10,629 nt of DNA, taken from an uncultured Mailhella sp. (GTDB taxonomy: Bacteria; Desulfobacterota; Desulfovibrionia; Desulfovibrionales; Desulfovibrionaceae). Made by a program: the position numbers and the translations under genes. Shown one piece after another: positions 4,863 through 10,629 of the stretch. The notes under the pieces were generated by a model, which did no database searches, had not been told where the DNA came from, and saw only the letters and a list, made by a program, of their open reading frames with translations. The first letter of the stretch is position 1; every line of letters starts with the position of its first letter. Location: contig CAJTSU010000040.1 of assembly GCA_910579055.1 (NCBI GenBank), positions 12,403 through 23,031 on the forward strand, in the 5' to 3' direction.

Positions 4863-6431
4863 ATGTCGAAAGTCATCATTATAGACTACGGTTCCCAGGT
4901 GACGCAGCTTATCGCGCGGCGCGTACGCGAAGCAGGGGTATACTCCGAAATCCACCCCTGTGTGGTCACGGCGGAACAGGTTGCGGCCATGAAGCCGGAT
5001 GCGCTCATTCTTTCCGGCGGCCCGGCCAGTGTGTGTGAACACGACGCCCCTTCGCTGGATAAGGGACTGCTGGAACTTGGCGTGCCGGTGCTGGGCATCT
5101 GCTACGGCATGCAACTTCTCGCGTTCAATCTGGGAGGAGAACTTGCCCAGTCCGAAACGCGGGAATACGGCCCGGCGGATCTGGAATTTACCGCAAGCAG
5201 TCCGCTGTGGGACGGCATCGGTGACGACTTCTCCATGAGCGGCGGGCGCAAGACTTCCCGCGTATGGATGTCGCACGGGGACAAGGTGAAGACGCCGCCT
5301 CCCGGCTTTTGCGTGACGGGCCGCACGGCCACCCTGGATGTGGCCGCCATGCAGGACGAAGCGCGGCGCATCTACGCCTTTCAGTTCCATCCAGAGGTGT
5401 CGCACAGCGAGGACGGCGAGGCGATGCTCCGCAATTTCTTGTTCAACGTGGCCAAAATTGCCCCCGACTGGAGTATGAGTTCCTTTGTGGAGCGTGTGGT
5501 CAGCCAAAGCCGCGAAACCGTGGGCGACGGCCATGTGATCTGCGCGCTGTCCGGCGGGGTGGATTCCACCGTGGTGGCGGTGCTGCTGCACAAGGCCATC
5601 GGCCATCGCCTGCACTGCATCTTTGTGGACAACGGGGTGCTGCGCCGGAACGAAGGTGAGGAAGTGGTCAGCTACCTGCGCGAACATTTCGATCTCAATC
5701 TCAAGTATGTGCAGGCTTCGGATCTCTTCCTCGAGCGTCTGGAAGGCGTGGAAGACCCGGAGAAAAAGCGCAAGATCATCGGGCATACCTTCATCGAGGT
5801 GTTCGACCGGGAAGCGCAGGCCATCAAGGCGCAGGGCGTGAAGGTGGACTTTCTGGCCCAGGGCACGCTGTACCCTGACGTCATCGAATCCGTCTCGCAC
5901 AAAGGGCCGAGCGCGGTGATCAAGAGCCACCACAATGTGGGCGGCCTGCCGGAAAAGATGAACATGAAACTCATTGAACCGCTGCGTGAACTGTTCAAGG
6001 ATGAAGTGCGCAAGGTGGGGGCCGAGCTGGGCATTCCAGATTCGATTTTGTGGCGGCATCCCTTCCCCGGCCCCGGTCTGGCCATTCGCGTGGTGGGGGC
6101 GATTACCCGCGATCGGCTGGACATTCTGCGCCGGGCGGATGTCATTGTGCAGGAAGAGCTGAAATCTTCCGGGTGGTATCGCAAAGTGTGGCAGGGCTTC
6201 GCCGTACTGCCGCTGAAGACGGTGGGCGTGATGGGCGACGGGCGAACGTATGAACACGTCATTGCCTTGCGCATTGTGGACAGCGTAGACGCCATGACGG
6301 CGGACTGGACCCGTCTGCCGGCGGATGTCACGGCCCAGATTTCCGGGAGGATCATCAACGAAGTCAAGGGCGTCAACCGCGTTGTGTACGACGTGTCCTC
6401 CAAACCGCCCAGCACCATTGAATGGGAATAA
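4863..6431 (+). CDS. guaA: GMP synthase (glutamine-hydrolysing)
   Basis: GuaA amidates XMP to GMP using ATP and ammonia released from glutamine, the step after GuaB. The product is 522 residues (E. coli 525). The N-terminal class I glutamine amidotransferase domain (about 1-200) has the oxyanion segment SGGPASV (51-57), nucleophile Cys80 in GICYGMQ, and His176/Glu178 in FQFHPEVS. The ATP-pyrophosphatase domain has the P-loop SGGVDST (230-236). The C-terminal dimerisation domain ends RVVYDVSSKPPSTIEWE, the standard terminus. The start ATG has AGGAG 10 nt upstream. In-frame upstream starts (4749, 4839) would add residues not found before the conserved KVIIIDYGSQ. tatB follows after 76 nt. Confidence 0.98.
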   Translation: MSKVIIIDYGSQVTQLIARRVREAGVYSEIHPCVVTAEQVAAMKPDALILSGGPASVCEHDAPSLDKGLLELGVPVLGICYGMQLLAFNLGGELAQSETREYGPADLEFTASSPLWDGIGDDFSMSGGRKTSRVWMSHGDKVKTPPPGFCVTGRTATLDVAAMQDEARRIYAFQFHPEVSHSEDGEAMLRNFLFNVAKIAPDWSMSSFVERVVSQSRETVGDGHVICALSGGVDSTVVAVLLHKAIGHRLHCIFVDNGVLRRNEGEEVVSYLREHFDLNLKYVQASDLFLERLEGVEDPEKKRKIIGHTFIEVFDREAQAIKAQGVKVDFLAQGTLYPDVIESVSHKGPSAVIKSHHNVGGLPEKMNMKLIEPLRELFKDEVRKVGAELGIPDSILWRHPFPGPGLAIRVVGAITRDRLDILRRADVIVQEELKSSGWYRKVWQGFAVLPLKTVGVMGDGRTYEHVIALRIVDSVDAMTADWTRLPADVTAQISGRIINEVKGVNRVVYDVSSKPPSTIEWE

Positions 6432-6439
6432 GGATAATT

Positions 6440-6458
6440 CCGGCATGAGGGCTGCCGG
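6440..6458 (+). terminator. Hairpin after guaA
   Basis: CCGGCA and TGCCGG pair perfectly across a 7-nt loop, 9 nt past the guaA stop. The tail (TTCGCTTCG) is only slightly T-rich, so at most it is a weak terminator or a 3'-end stabilising hairpin. A second small inverted repeat, CCGCTTGAGCGG (6485-6496), sits just ahead of the tatB ribosome site. Confidence 0.3.
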
Positions 6459-6507
6459 TTCGCTTCGATATTGAGCATGCACACCCGCTTGAGCGGACGG
6501 AGTATAT

Positions 6508-6834
6508 ATGTTCGGCATAGGCAGTACGGAACTTCTGGTCATTCTTGTTGTGGCGCTTCTGGTGCTCGGCCCCAAAAACCTGCCCAAAATCGCCCAGACC
6601 CTCGGGCGCGCCATGGGCGAATTCCGCAAAGTATCCACGGAATTCCAGCGGACTTTGAATACGGAAATCGCCTTTGAGGAAGAAAAGGAAAAACGCAGGA
6701 AAGAAAAAGAAGAGAACCGTGAAGAGCTTTCCCCTGAGCGCGACAAAAAAGACCGCGCTCCGCAAGCGACGGCCGCCCCGGCCCACGACTCTCAGCAGGC
6801 CGCCGCTGAGGTGAAAAAAGAGGATCAGGCATGA
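6508..6834 (+). CDS. tatB: Sec-independent translocase protein TatB (TatA/B family)
   Basis: TatB pairs with TatC in the inner membrane to form the receptor for twin-arginine signal peptides of folded proteins. The product is 108 residues: one N-terminal membrane helix (about 6-20), the Gly21-Pro22 hinge, an amphipathic helix (about 24-50), then a strongly charged Lys/Glu-rich region (55-82) and an Ala/Gln-rich tail. MFGIGSTELL with Glu8 and the LGPKNLP hinge favour TatB over TatA, but the families grade into each other and one protein may do both jobs. GGAG lies 5 nt upstream of the start. The stop overlaps the tatC start as ATGA, so the two are probably translationally coupled. No separate tatA is present in the window. 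Confidence 0.93.
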   Translation: MFGIGSTELLVILVVALLVLGPKNLPKIAQTLGRAMGEFRKVSTEFQRTLNTEIAFEEEKEKRRKEKEENREELSPERDKKDRAPQATAAPAHDSQQAAAEVKKEDQA

Positions 6835-8009
6835 ACGAGCCGCGCCCCGAAATAACGCCCGAAGCACCCGCCGCGCTCAAAACGCATGCTTTTGAGCAGG
6901 CTGCCGTTGCCCCCGCCCCGGCAGCCTCTGACGCCGCAGATCCCGCCGCGGCTTCCTTCCTGGAAGAAGATGACGAGGAAGAACTTCCCCTGCCCTCCCA
7001 GGCTTCCCGGCCCGCTCCCGCCGCAGTGCAATGGGCGGAAGAAAAGATTGACTCGGAATCTCTTGACGAGGACGACATGGCTTTCGGGACCGGTACAGCT
7101 TCCGGTGGAGAAGGAGAACCTCCGCTGCCCCCGGTGCCGGGCGTTTCCACCGCGCCCGCCACGCCGCCCTCAACTCCGCCTTCATCTCAGGAAGAAAAAA
7201 AGCCCGAAGATGACCCCGAAGATGACGAACCCATGACGCTGCTCGGTCATCTGGGCGAACTGCGCCGCCGTCTGACACGTGTGGTCATCGCCATTATTCT
7301 GGGCTTCTTTGCCTGCTACAGTGTGGCTGAGCCGCTGTATAACTGGCTGCTTATTCCGCTCAAGGCTACCCTGCCGGCAAACGGCCATCTCACCTTTCTT
7401 TCCCCGCAAGGTCTGTTTTTCGTTTATCTGAAGCTGGCCCTGCTGGCCTCTGTTTTCGTTACCAGCCCCTTTGCCTTCTATCAGCTCTGGGCGTTTATCG
7501 CTCCCGGTCTGTACAGGGAGGAAAAGCGGGCCATCCTGCCGCTTTCGCTGTTGTCCGCGCTGTTCTTTCTGTCCGGCGCGGCCTTCTGCTATTTCATGGT
7601 CTTCCCCGTGGCGTTTAAATTTTTCATGAGTTTTGCCACGGATGTTATTATTCCCATGATTTCGGTGGACGAATACCTCAGTTTCGTGGTTAAACTGCTT
7701 CTCGCATTTGGCCTGGTGTTCGAGATGCCACTGTTTTCGTATTTTCTGTCGAAAATGGGGCTGCTCACGCCGGAAGCCATGCGCCGGCACCGCAAATACG
7801 CCATTCTGGCCATATTCATTATAGCCGCCATTCTCACTCCGCCGGATGTATTCTCACAATGCCTCATGGCCGCCCCCATGATTGTGCTGTATGAAATAAG
7901 CGTGCACGTGTCGGCCCTGGCGCGAAGAGGCAAAAGCGCCGCAACATCTGCCCCCGCAGCGGACGATGCCGAAACGGACAAAGAAAAAGAAGGGAGTGGG
8001 AATGCCTGA
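6831..8009 (+). CDS. tatC: Sec-independent translocase protein TatC with long acidic N-terminal extension
   Basis: TatC is the six-helix membrane core of the Tat exporter and recognises the twin-arginine motif. The core runs from about residue 135 to 365. It has HLGELRRRL with Glu143 (E. coli Glu15), YQLWAFIAPGLYREEKR, FGLVFEMP with Glu298 (E. coli Glu170), and LTPPDVFSQ with Asp339 (E. coli Asp211). The offset of 128 is constant, so the core has no indels between these points. Residues 1-134 are an added Ala/Pro-rich, acidic, low-complexity segment with runs such as EEDDEEE. The start at 6831 overlaps the tatB stop (ATGA) and has AGAGGA upstream. An internal ATG at 7233 would give a normal-sized TatC of 258 residues. 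hisB starts within its last 8 nt. Confidence 0.95.
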   Translation: MNEPRPEITPEAPAALKTHAFEQAAVAPAPAASDAADPAAASFLEEDDEEELPLPSQASRPAPAAVQWAEEKIDSESLDEDDMAFGTGTASGGEGEPPLPPVPGVSTAPATPPSTPPSSQEEKKPEDDPEDDEPMTLLGHLGELRRRLTRVVIAIILGFFACYSVAEPLYNWLLIPLKATLPANGHLTFLSPQGLFFVYLKLALLASVFVTSPFAFYQLWAFIAPGLYREEKRAILPLSLLSALFFLSGAAFCYFMVFPVAFKFFMSFATDVIIPMISVDEYLSFVVKLLLAFGLVFEMPLFSYFLSKMGLLTPEAMRRHRKYAILAIFIIAAILTPPDVFSQCLMAAPMIVLYEISVHVSALARRGKSAATSAPAADDAETDKEKEGSGNA

Positions 8010-8622
8010 TACCCTCATGACTGCCTCAACGCCCCCGGCCCGGACTGCGGAAATTTCCCGCAGCACGGGAGAGACTCGCATTTCTCTTGCCCTTGCATTG
8101 GACGGCGAAAGCCGCGCGGCAATCGTCACGGGCTTCGGCATGCTCGACCACATGCTGGCCCTGATCGCCTTCTGGGGCGGTTTTGATCTGAGCCTGCGCT
8201 GCGAAGGGGATTTGCACGTCGACGCGCACCACACCGTGGAAGATGTAGGGCTCTGCCTCGGGCAAGCCTTCCTCCAGGCGCTGGGAGATCGCAAAGGCAT
8301 TGCCCGGACGGCCTGGGCCAGAGTCCCCATGGATGAAGCTCTGGCTGAAGTCGCCGTGGATATCTCCGGCCGCCCCTGGCTGGAATGGCGGGGCGACGAG
8401 CTGCTTCCTCCGGTATTGGCTCATCAGGAAAAGGATCTGTGGCGGGAATTCTACAAGGCTTTTGCCTCGGCCGGGCGTTTTAACGCCCACATCGAATTCC
8501 GGTACGGTAAAAACGGTCATCACCTTCTGGAATCCGCCGCCAAAGGCATGGGCATCGCATTGCGCGACGCCGTTTGGCGTGTGGGATCCGCAATTCCCAG
8601 CACCAAGGGCAGCCTGGACTGA
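8002..8622 (+). CDS. hisB: Imidazoleglycerol-phosphate dehydratase
   Basis: HisB dehydrates imidazole glycerol phosphate to imidazole acetol phosphate, the sixth step of histidine synthesis. This is the stand-alone dehydratase (206 residues), without the phosphatase domain fused in enterics. Manganese-ligand motifs are clear: GFGMLDHML (His50), DAHHTVEDVG (about 74-83), and GHHLLESAAKGM (172-183). SGRPW, PMDEAL and the terminal IPSTKGSL are also typical. The ATG at 8002 has GGGAG about 5 nt upstream and overlaps the tatC stop by 8 nt. An in-frame start at 7966 lies deeper in tatC and lacks support; one at 8017 is possible. Coupling to tatC suggests a shared mRNA. hisA lies about 1.2 kb downstream. 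Confidence 0.97.
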   Translation: MPDTLMTASTPPARTAEISRSTGETRISLALALDGESRAAIVTGFGMLDHMLALIAFWGGFDLSLRCEGDLHVDAHHTVEDVGLCLGQAFLQALGDRKGIARTAWARVPMDEALAEVAVDISGRPWLEWRGDELLPPVLAHQEKDLWREFYKAFASAGRFNAHIEFRYGKNGHHLLESAAKGMGIALRDAVWRVGSAIPSTKGSLD

Positions 8623-8669
8623 CAGGCACTATACGCCGCAACGGCCTCCGGCCCCGATAAGGATTTTTC

Positions 8670-9350
8670 ATGCGCCTTCGCCCCCGTTTCATAGCGCTTT
8701 CGCTTCTTTCCCTGCTGCTTTGTGTCGGCCTGTCTGCCTGCCAAAAAAATGTCGCTCCGCATCAACTGGAAGGAAGCTCTCTTTCGATCGGCGTAGCCCC
8801 GTTCGTTCAGCCTCTGACCAGGGTGGATCTGCTGGCGGGCTACATTCCCGAAAAGCAGGAACGCGTCACTCCGGAACAACTCGCCGCGCTCGACTCACTG
8901 TTTGAGGCCAAGCTTCAAAACCGCAACGCCGATTTCCGTTTTCTCTCCCGCGCCGGCCTGCCTTCTGCTCCGGCTACGGACGCGCGGGGACGACGCAGCG
9001 CTCTGGCCACCTGGCTCGATTACGCGCGGAAGCAAAAGGTGGAGCTTCTGGTACTGCCCATGATTCTGGACTGGCAGGAACGTCAGGGCGGCGACATGGG
9101 AGTGACTTCCCCTGCATCCGTTAATATGGATATATTTCTGCTTGACACGCGTGACGCCTCTGCCCGGGCCTTGCCCGGCGGCGGAGAAATCCCCGTGGTG
9201 CAGCGCGCCCACTATGCCGAAACCCAAGAGGCTCTGACCAACAATCTGCTGGGCATCGGAGAATTCTTCAAACGCAAGGGCAAATGGGTGACGGCGGAAA
9301 CCTTGTGCAGCGAAGGCATGGACAAGGCCATCCTTGAACTCGGTTTGTAG
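8670..9350 (+). CDS. Putative lipoprotein of unknown function
   Basis: I do not recognise this protein. The 226-residue product starts with basic residues (MRLRPRF), then a hydrophobic stretch (about 8-20) and the lipobox LSAC with Cys24, so a lipidated mature protein of about 203 residues is predicted. Residue +2 is Gln rather than Asp, compatible with outer-membrane sorting under the E. coli rule. The mature part begins with a strand-like SIGVAPFVQPLTR and includes a Leu-rich helix region (about 68-86), then VELLVLPMILDWQE. It has no further membrane segments and no Cys after Cys24 until one near the C-terminus. The start has AAGGA 6 nt upstream. It sits 47 nt after hisB and is probably in the same transcript; a role in histidine synthesis is not implied. 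Confidence 0.88.
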   Translation: MRLRPRFIALSLLSLLLCVGLSACQKNVAPHQLEGSSLSIGVAPFVQPLTRVDLLAGYIPEKQERVTPEQLAALDSLFEAKLQNRNADFRFLSRAGLPSAPATDARGRRSALATWLDYARKQKVELLVLPMILDWQERQGGDMGVTSPASVNMDIFLLDTRDASARALPGGGEIPVVQRAHYAETQEALTNNLLGIGEFFKRKGKWVTAETLCSEGMDKAILELGL

Positions 9351-9373
9351 CAGGTTATAGATTGTTGCGAAGA

Positions 9374-9417
9374 GAGGGGCGAGGGAAAGCTTTCTTGAGA
9401 ACGTTTTCCTCCCCCTT
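9374..9417 (+). terminator. Long hairpin after the lipoprotein gene
   Basis: GGGG-C-GAGGGAAA (9376-9388) pairs with TTTTCCTC-CCCC (9404-9415) with one bulged C and one G-T pair, extended outward by A-T and G-T. The loop is 15 nt. It lies 23 nt after the stop codon and could end the guaA-tat-hisB-lipoprotein transcript. No U-tract follows (CCTTCCCC), so a rho-independent function is uncertain. Confidence 0.35.
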
Positions 9418-9489
9418 CCCCATTCTCTTGCCAAGACTTTTGTCAGACATGTTTCCCCCATCTTTTCCGGAATGCTCCATCATGGCGCG

Positions 9490-9549
9490 GTGTTGAGAAT
9501 ATTGACCTCCAGAGGCGCGAGCGTAGCGAGCTATGGAGCGACGCGCCCC
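9490..9549 (+). repeat. Dispersed intergenic repeat, copy 2
   Basis: The core at 9517-9543 matches 2771-2797 at 26 of 27 positions, and similarity extends upstream to a shared GTGTTGA (9490-9496). In this copy the core is framed by GGCGCG (9514-9519) and CGCGCC (9542-9547), perfect inverted arms, and contains TAGC-GA-GCTA (9524-9533). Copy 1 lacks the outer arms. Confidence 0.6.
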
Positions 9550-9789
9550 ACACACCAACGGAATCCAGCAAGACAAGACTCTTCTCTGTTCTCCTTGTCC
9601 GTAACACGTTTGACACACACGGCTGAGGCCGCGGTGATGCCCCCTCCTGTCCTCCCCAGCCCCCCCTTTATCCGGTGTCGCCGCAATTCACCTGCGGCTG
9701 CTCCGGCGGAAGCGTGAAACCTGCGCGTCAGAAACAGGGTCTGGCCGGCAGATATTCTCAATCCCAAGACTCTCTATAAGGAAGCCCGC

Positions 9790-10536
9790 ATGCTTATTTT
9801 TCCCGCCGTTGATTTGCAGGGAGGCCAGGCCGTTCGCCTCAGACAGGGCAAGGCCGATGAGTCCACCGTATTTTCTCCTGATCCCGTGGCCGCCGCGCTA
9901 CGCTGGCAGCAGGAAGGAGCCGAATGGCTGCACCTGGTAGACCTGGACGGAGCCTTTCAGGGAGAAAGCGTCAATGCGGCGCAAGTCAGGGCCATCTGTG
10001 CCGCTCTTGCCATTCCCGTTCAGCTTGGCGGCGGCGTGCGTGACGAAGCCGCCGCGCGCATGTGGTTTGACGCCGGAGTCACCCGCCTGATCATCGGTAC
10101 TCTGGCATTGGAAAACCCCGAAGAATTTTCCCGTATCTGCAAGCTCTTCCCCGGTCGTATCGGCGTATCGCTCGACGCGGCGGACGGCCGTCTCAAAACA
10201 AGAGGCTGGGTGAAAGATGCGGGGCTTATGGTGGAGGATGTTGTACCCGGCCTGGCAAATGCGGGAGCCGCATTTCTGATTTATACCGATATTACCCGCG
10301 ACGGCATGCAGAGTGGGGTCAACCTGCCCATGTTGGAAAAACTCTCCCGGGAAAGCCCGGTTCCCGTCATTGCGGCAGGCGGCGTGAATACGCTTGCCGA
10401 TATTGAAGCGCTCTACCCCCTCAGCATACATGCCCGGCTTGAAGGGGCCATTTCCGGTCGAGCTCTGTACGAGGGCAGTCTGAATCTGCCCGAAGCCCTG
10501 AGCTTCCTGCGGGAACGGCAAAAAAACGGCCTGTAG
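9790..10536 (+). CDS. hisA: Phosphoribosylformimino-5-aminoimidazole carboxamide ribotide isomerase (ProFAR isomerase)
   Basis: HisA performs the Amadori rearrangement of ProFAR to PRFAR, the fourth step of histidine synthesis, just before HisF/HisH. The product is 248 residues forming a (beta/alpha)8 barrel. Asp8 in FPAVDL and Asp129 in GVSLDA match the acid/base pair of the family, and Thr166 in YTDITRDG the supporting threonine. Phosphate is bound by QLGGGVRD (about 78-85), AAGGVN (195-200) and the GAISGRALYEG segment. The start ATG has AAGGA 7 nt upstream. It lies 439 nt after the lipoprotein gene, so it is probably transcribed separately or by read-through. The enzyme completes a his gene pair with hisB; the other his genes are not in the window. 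Confidence 0.98.
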   Translation: MLIFPAVDLQGGQAVRLRQGKADESTVFSPDPVAAALRWQQEGAEWLHLVDLDGAFQGESVNAAQVRAICAALAIPVQLGGGVRDEAAARMWFDAGVTRLIIGTLALENPEEFSRICKLFPGRIGVSLDAADGRLKTRGWVKDAGLMVEDVVPGLANAGAAFLIYTDITRDGMQSGVNLPMLEKLSRESPVPVIAAGGVNTLADIEALYPLSIHARLEGAISGRALYEGSLNLPEALSFLRERQKNGL

Positions 10537-10547
10537 CGCCCTTTTTT
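10521..10547 (+). terminator. Probable terminator overlapping the end of hisA
   Basis: AAAAAA-C-GGC at the end of hisA faces GCC-C-TTTTTT just after the stop, giving a hairpin with one C-C mismatch and ending in a run of six T. The GC stem itself is only 3 bp, so the signal is modest. A second hairpin, GGTTCT-GTCAG-AGAACC (10553-10569), follows directly without a T-run. Confidence 0.4.
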
Positions 10548-10629
10548 GTCAAGGTTCTGTCAGAGAACCGTGTTGGCAGCGTTGCGCGAGACGTGTATTT
10601 TTTCACGGCACAGGCGGCAATCCGTTGCC

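Larger units (their letters stand above)
9351..9789. other. Lipoprotein gene-hisA intergenic region
   Basis: This 439-nt gap contains a long hairpin soon after the lipoprotein stop and the second copy of the dispersed repeat. No protein gene is convincing. TTGACA at 9610-9615 has no adequate -10 at 16-18 nt (GGTGAT at 17). The hisA ribosome site AAGGA lies at 9778-9782. hisA probably has its own promoter here, but I cannot place it. Confidence 0.45.

Noticed and set aside
4140..6746. 868-residue open frame on the minus strand across guaA and part of guaB
   Set aside because: It is antisense to unmistakable GuaA, GuaB and TatB, its sequence is Arg/His-rich and unlike any family, and long antisense frames are expected in GC-rich coding DNA.
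9775..9780. TATAAG as a -10 for hisA
   Set aside because: It overlaps the hisA Shine-Dalgarno and has no -35; a start there would leave no ribosome-binding leader.

Overview
The window is ordinary, compact, GC-rich bacterial chromosome. The protein sequences (S10, L2, L3, L23, TatC, GuaA) and the order guaB-guaA-tatB-tatC-hisB-lipoprotein-hisA point to a Desulfovibrionaceae-type Desulfobacterota (Desulfovibrio/Bilophila-like). That assignment rests on recall of family sequences and gene order, not on a search. I see no phage, transposase, CRISPR array, rRNA or tRNA.

Left part, minus strand (1-2087): the head of the S10 ribosomal-protein operon, rpsJ-rplC-rplD-rplW-rplB. The gaps are 3 to 28 nt, and rplB runs off the window edge. 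Several annotated-length ORFs here start too far upstream. Shine-Dalgarno placement and family starts give the shorter forms used below.

Divergent intergenic region (2088-3122): about 1 kb without a convincing protein gene. It holds a strong-looking minus-strand promoter (A-tract, TTGACG, 17 bp, TAAATA) about 590 nt upstream of rpsJ. Between that promoter and rpsJ lies a run of stem-loops, either a long structured leader or a separate structured RNA. A TTTAG-N5-CTAAA inverted repeat sits inside the promoter and recurs in diverged form near rpsJ. The guaB side carries a dispersed repeat, a palindrome and two hairpins, then a TTGACA element just ahead of guaB.

Right part, plus strand (3123-10536): guaB and guaA make GMP from IMP. 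tatB and tatC form the twin-arginine export machinery, and tatC has an unusual acidic, proline-rich N-terminal extension of about 134 residues. hisB overlaps the end of tatC and is followed by an uncharacterised lipoprotein gene. After a 439-nt gap, which carries a second copy of the dispersed repeat, comes hisA. tatB-tatC and tatC-hisB overlap, so export and histidine synthesis genes appear to share a transcript.

The strongest candidates for something undescribed are the structured region upstream of rpsJ, the repeated operator-like element, the TatC extension and the lipoprotein. No new defence or mobile system is visible.
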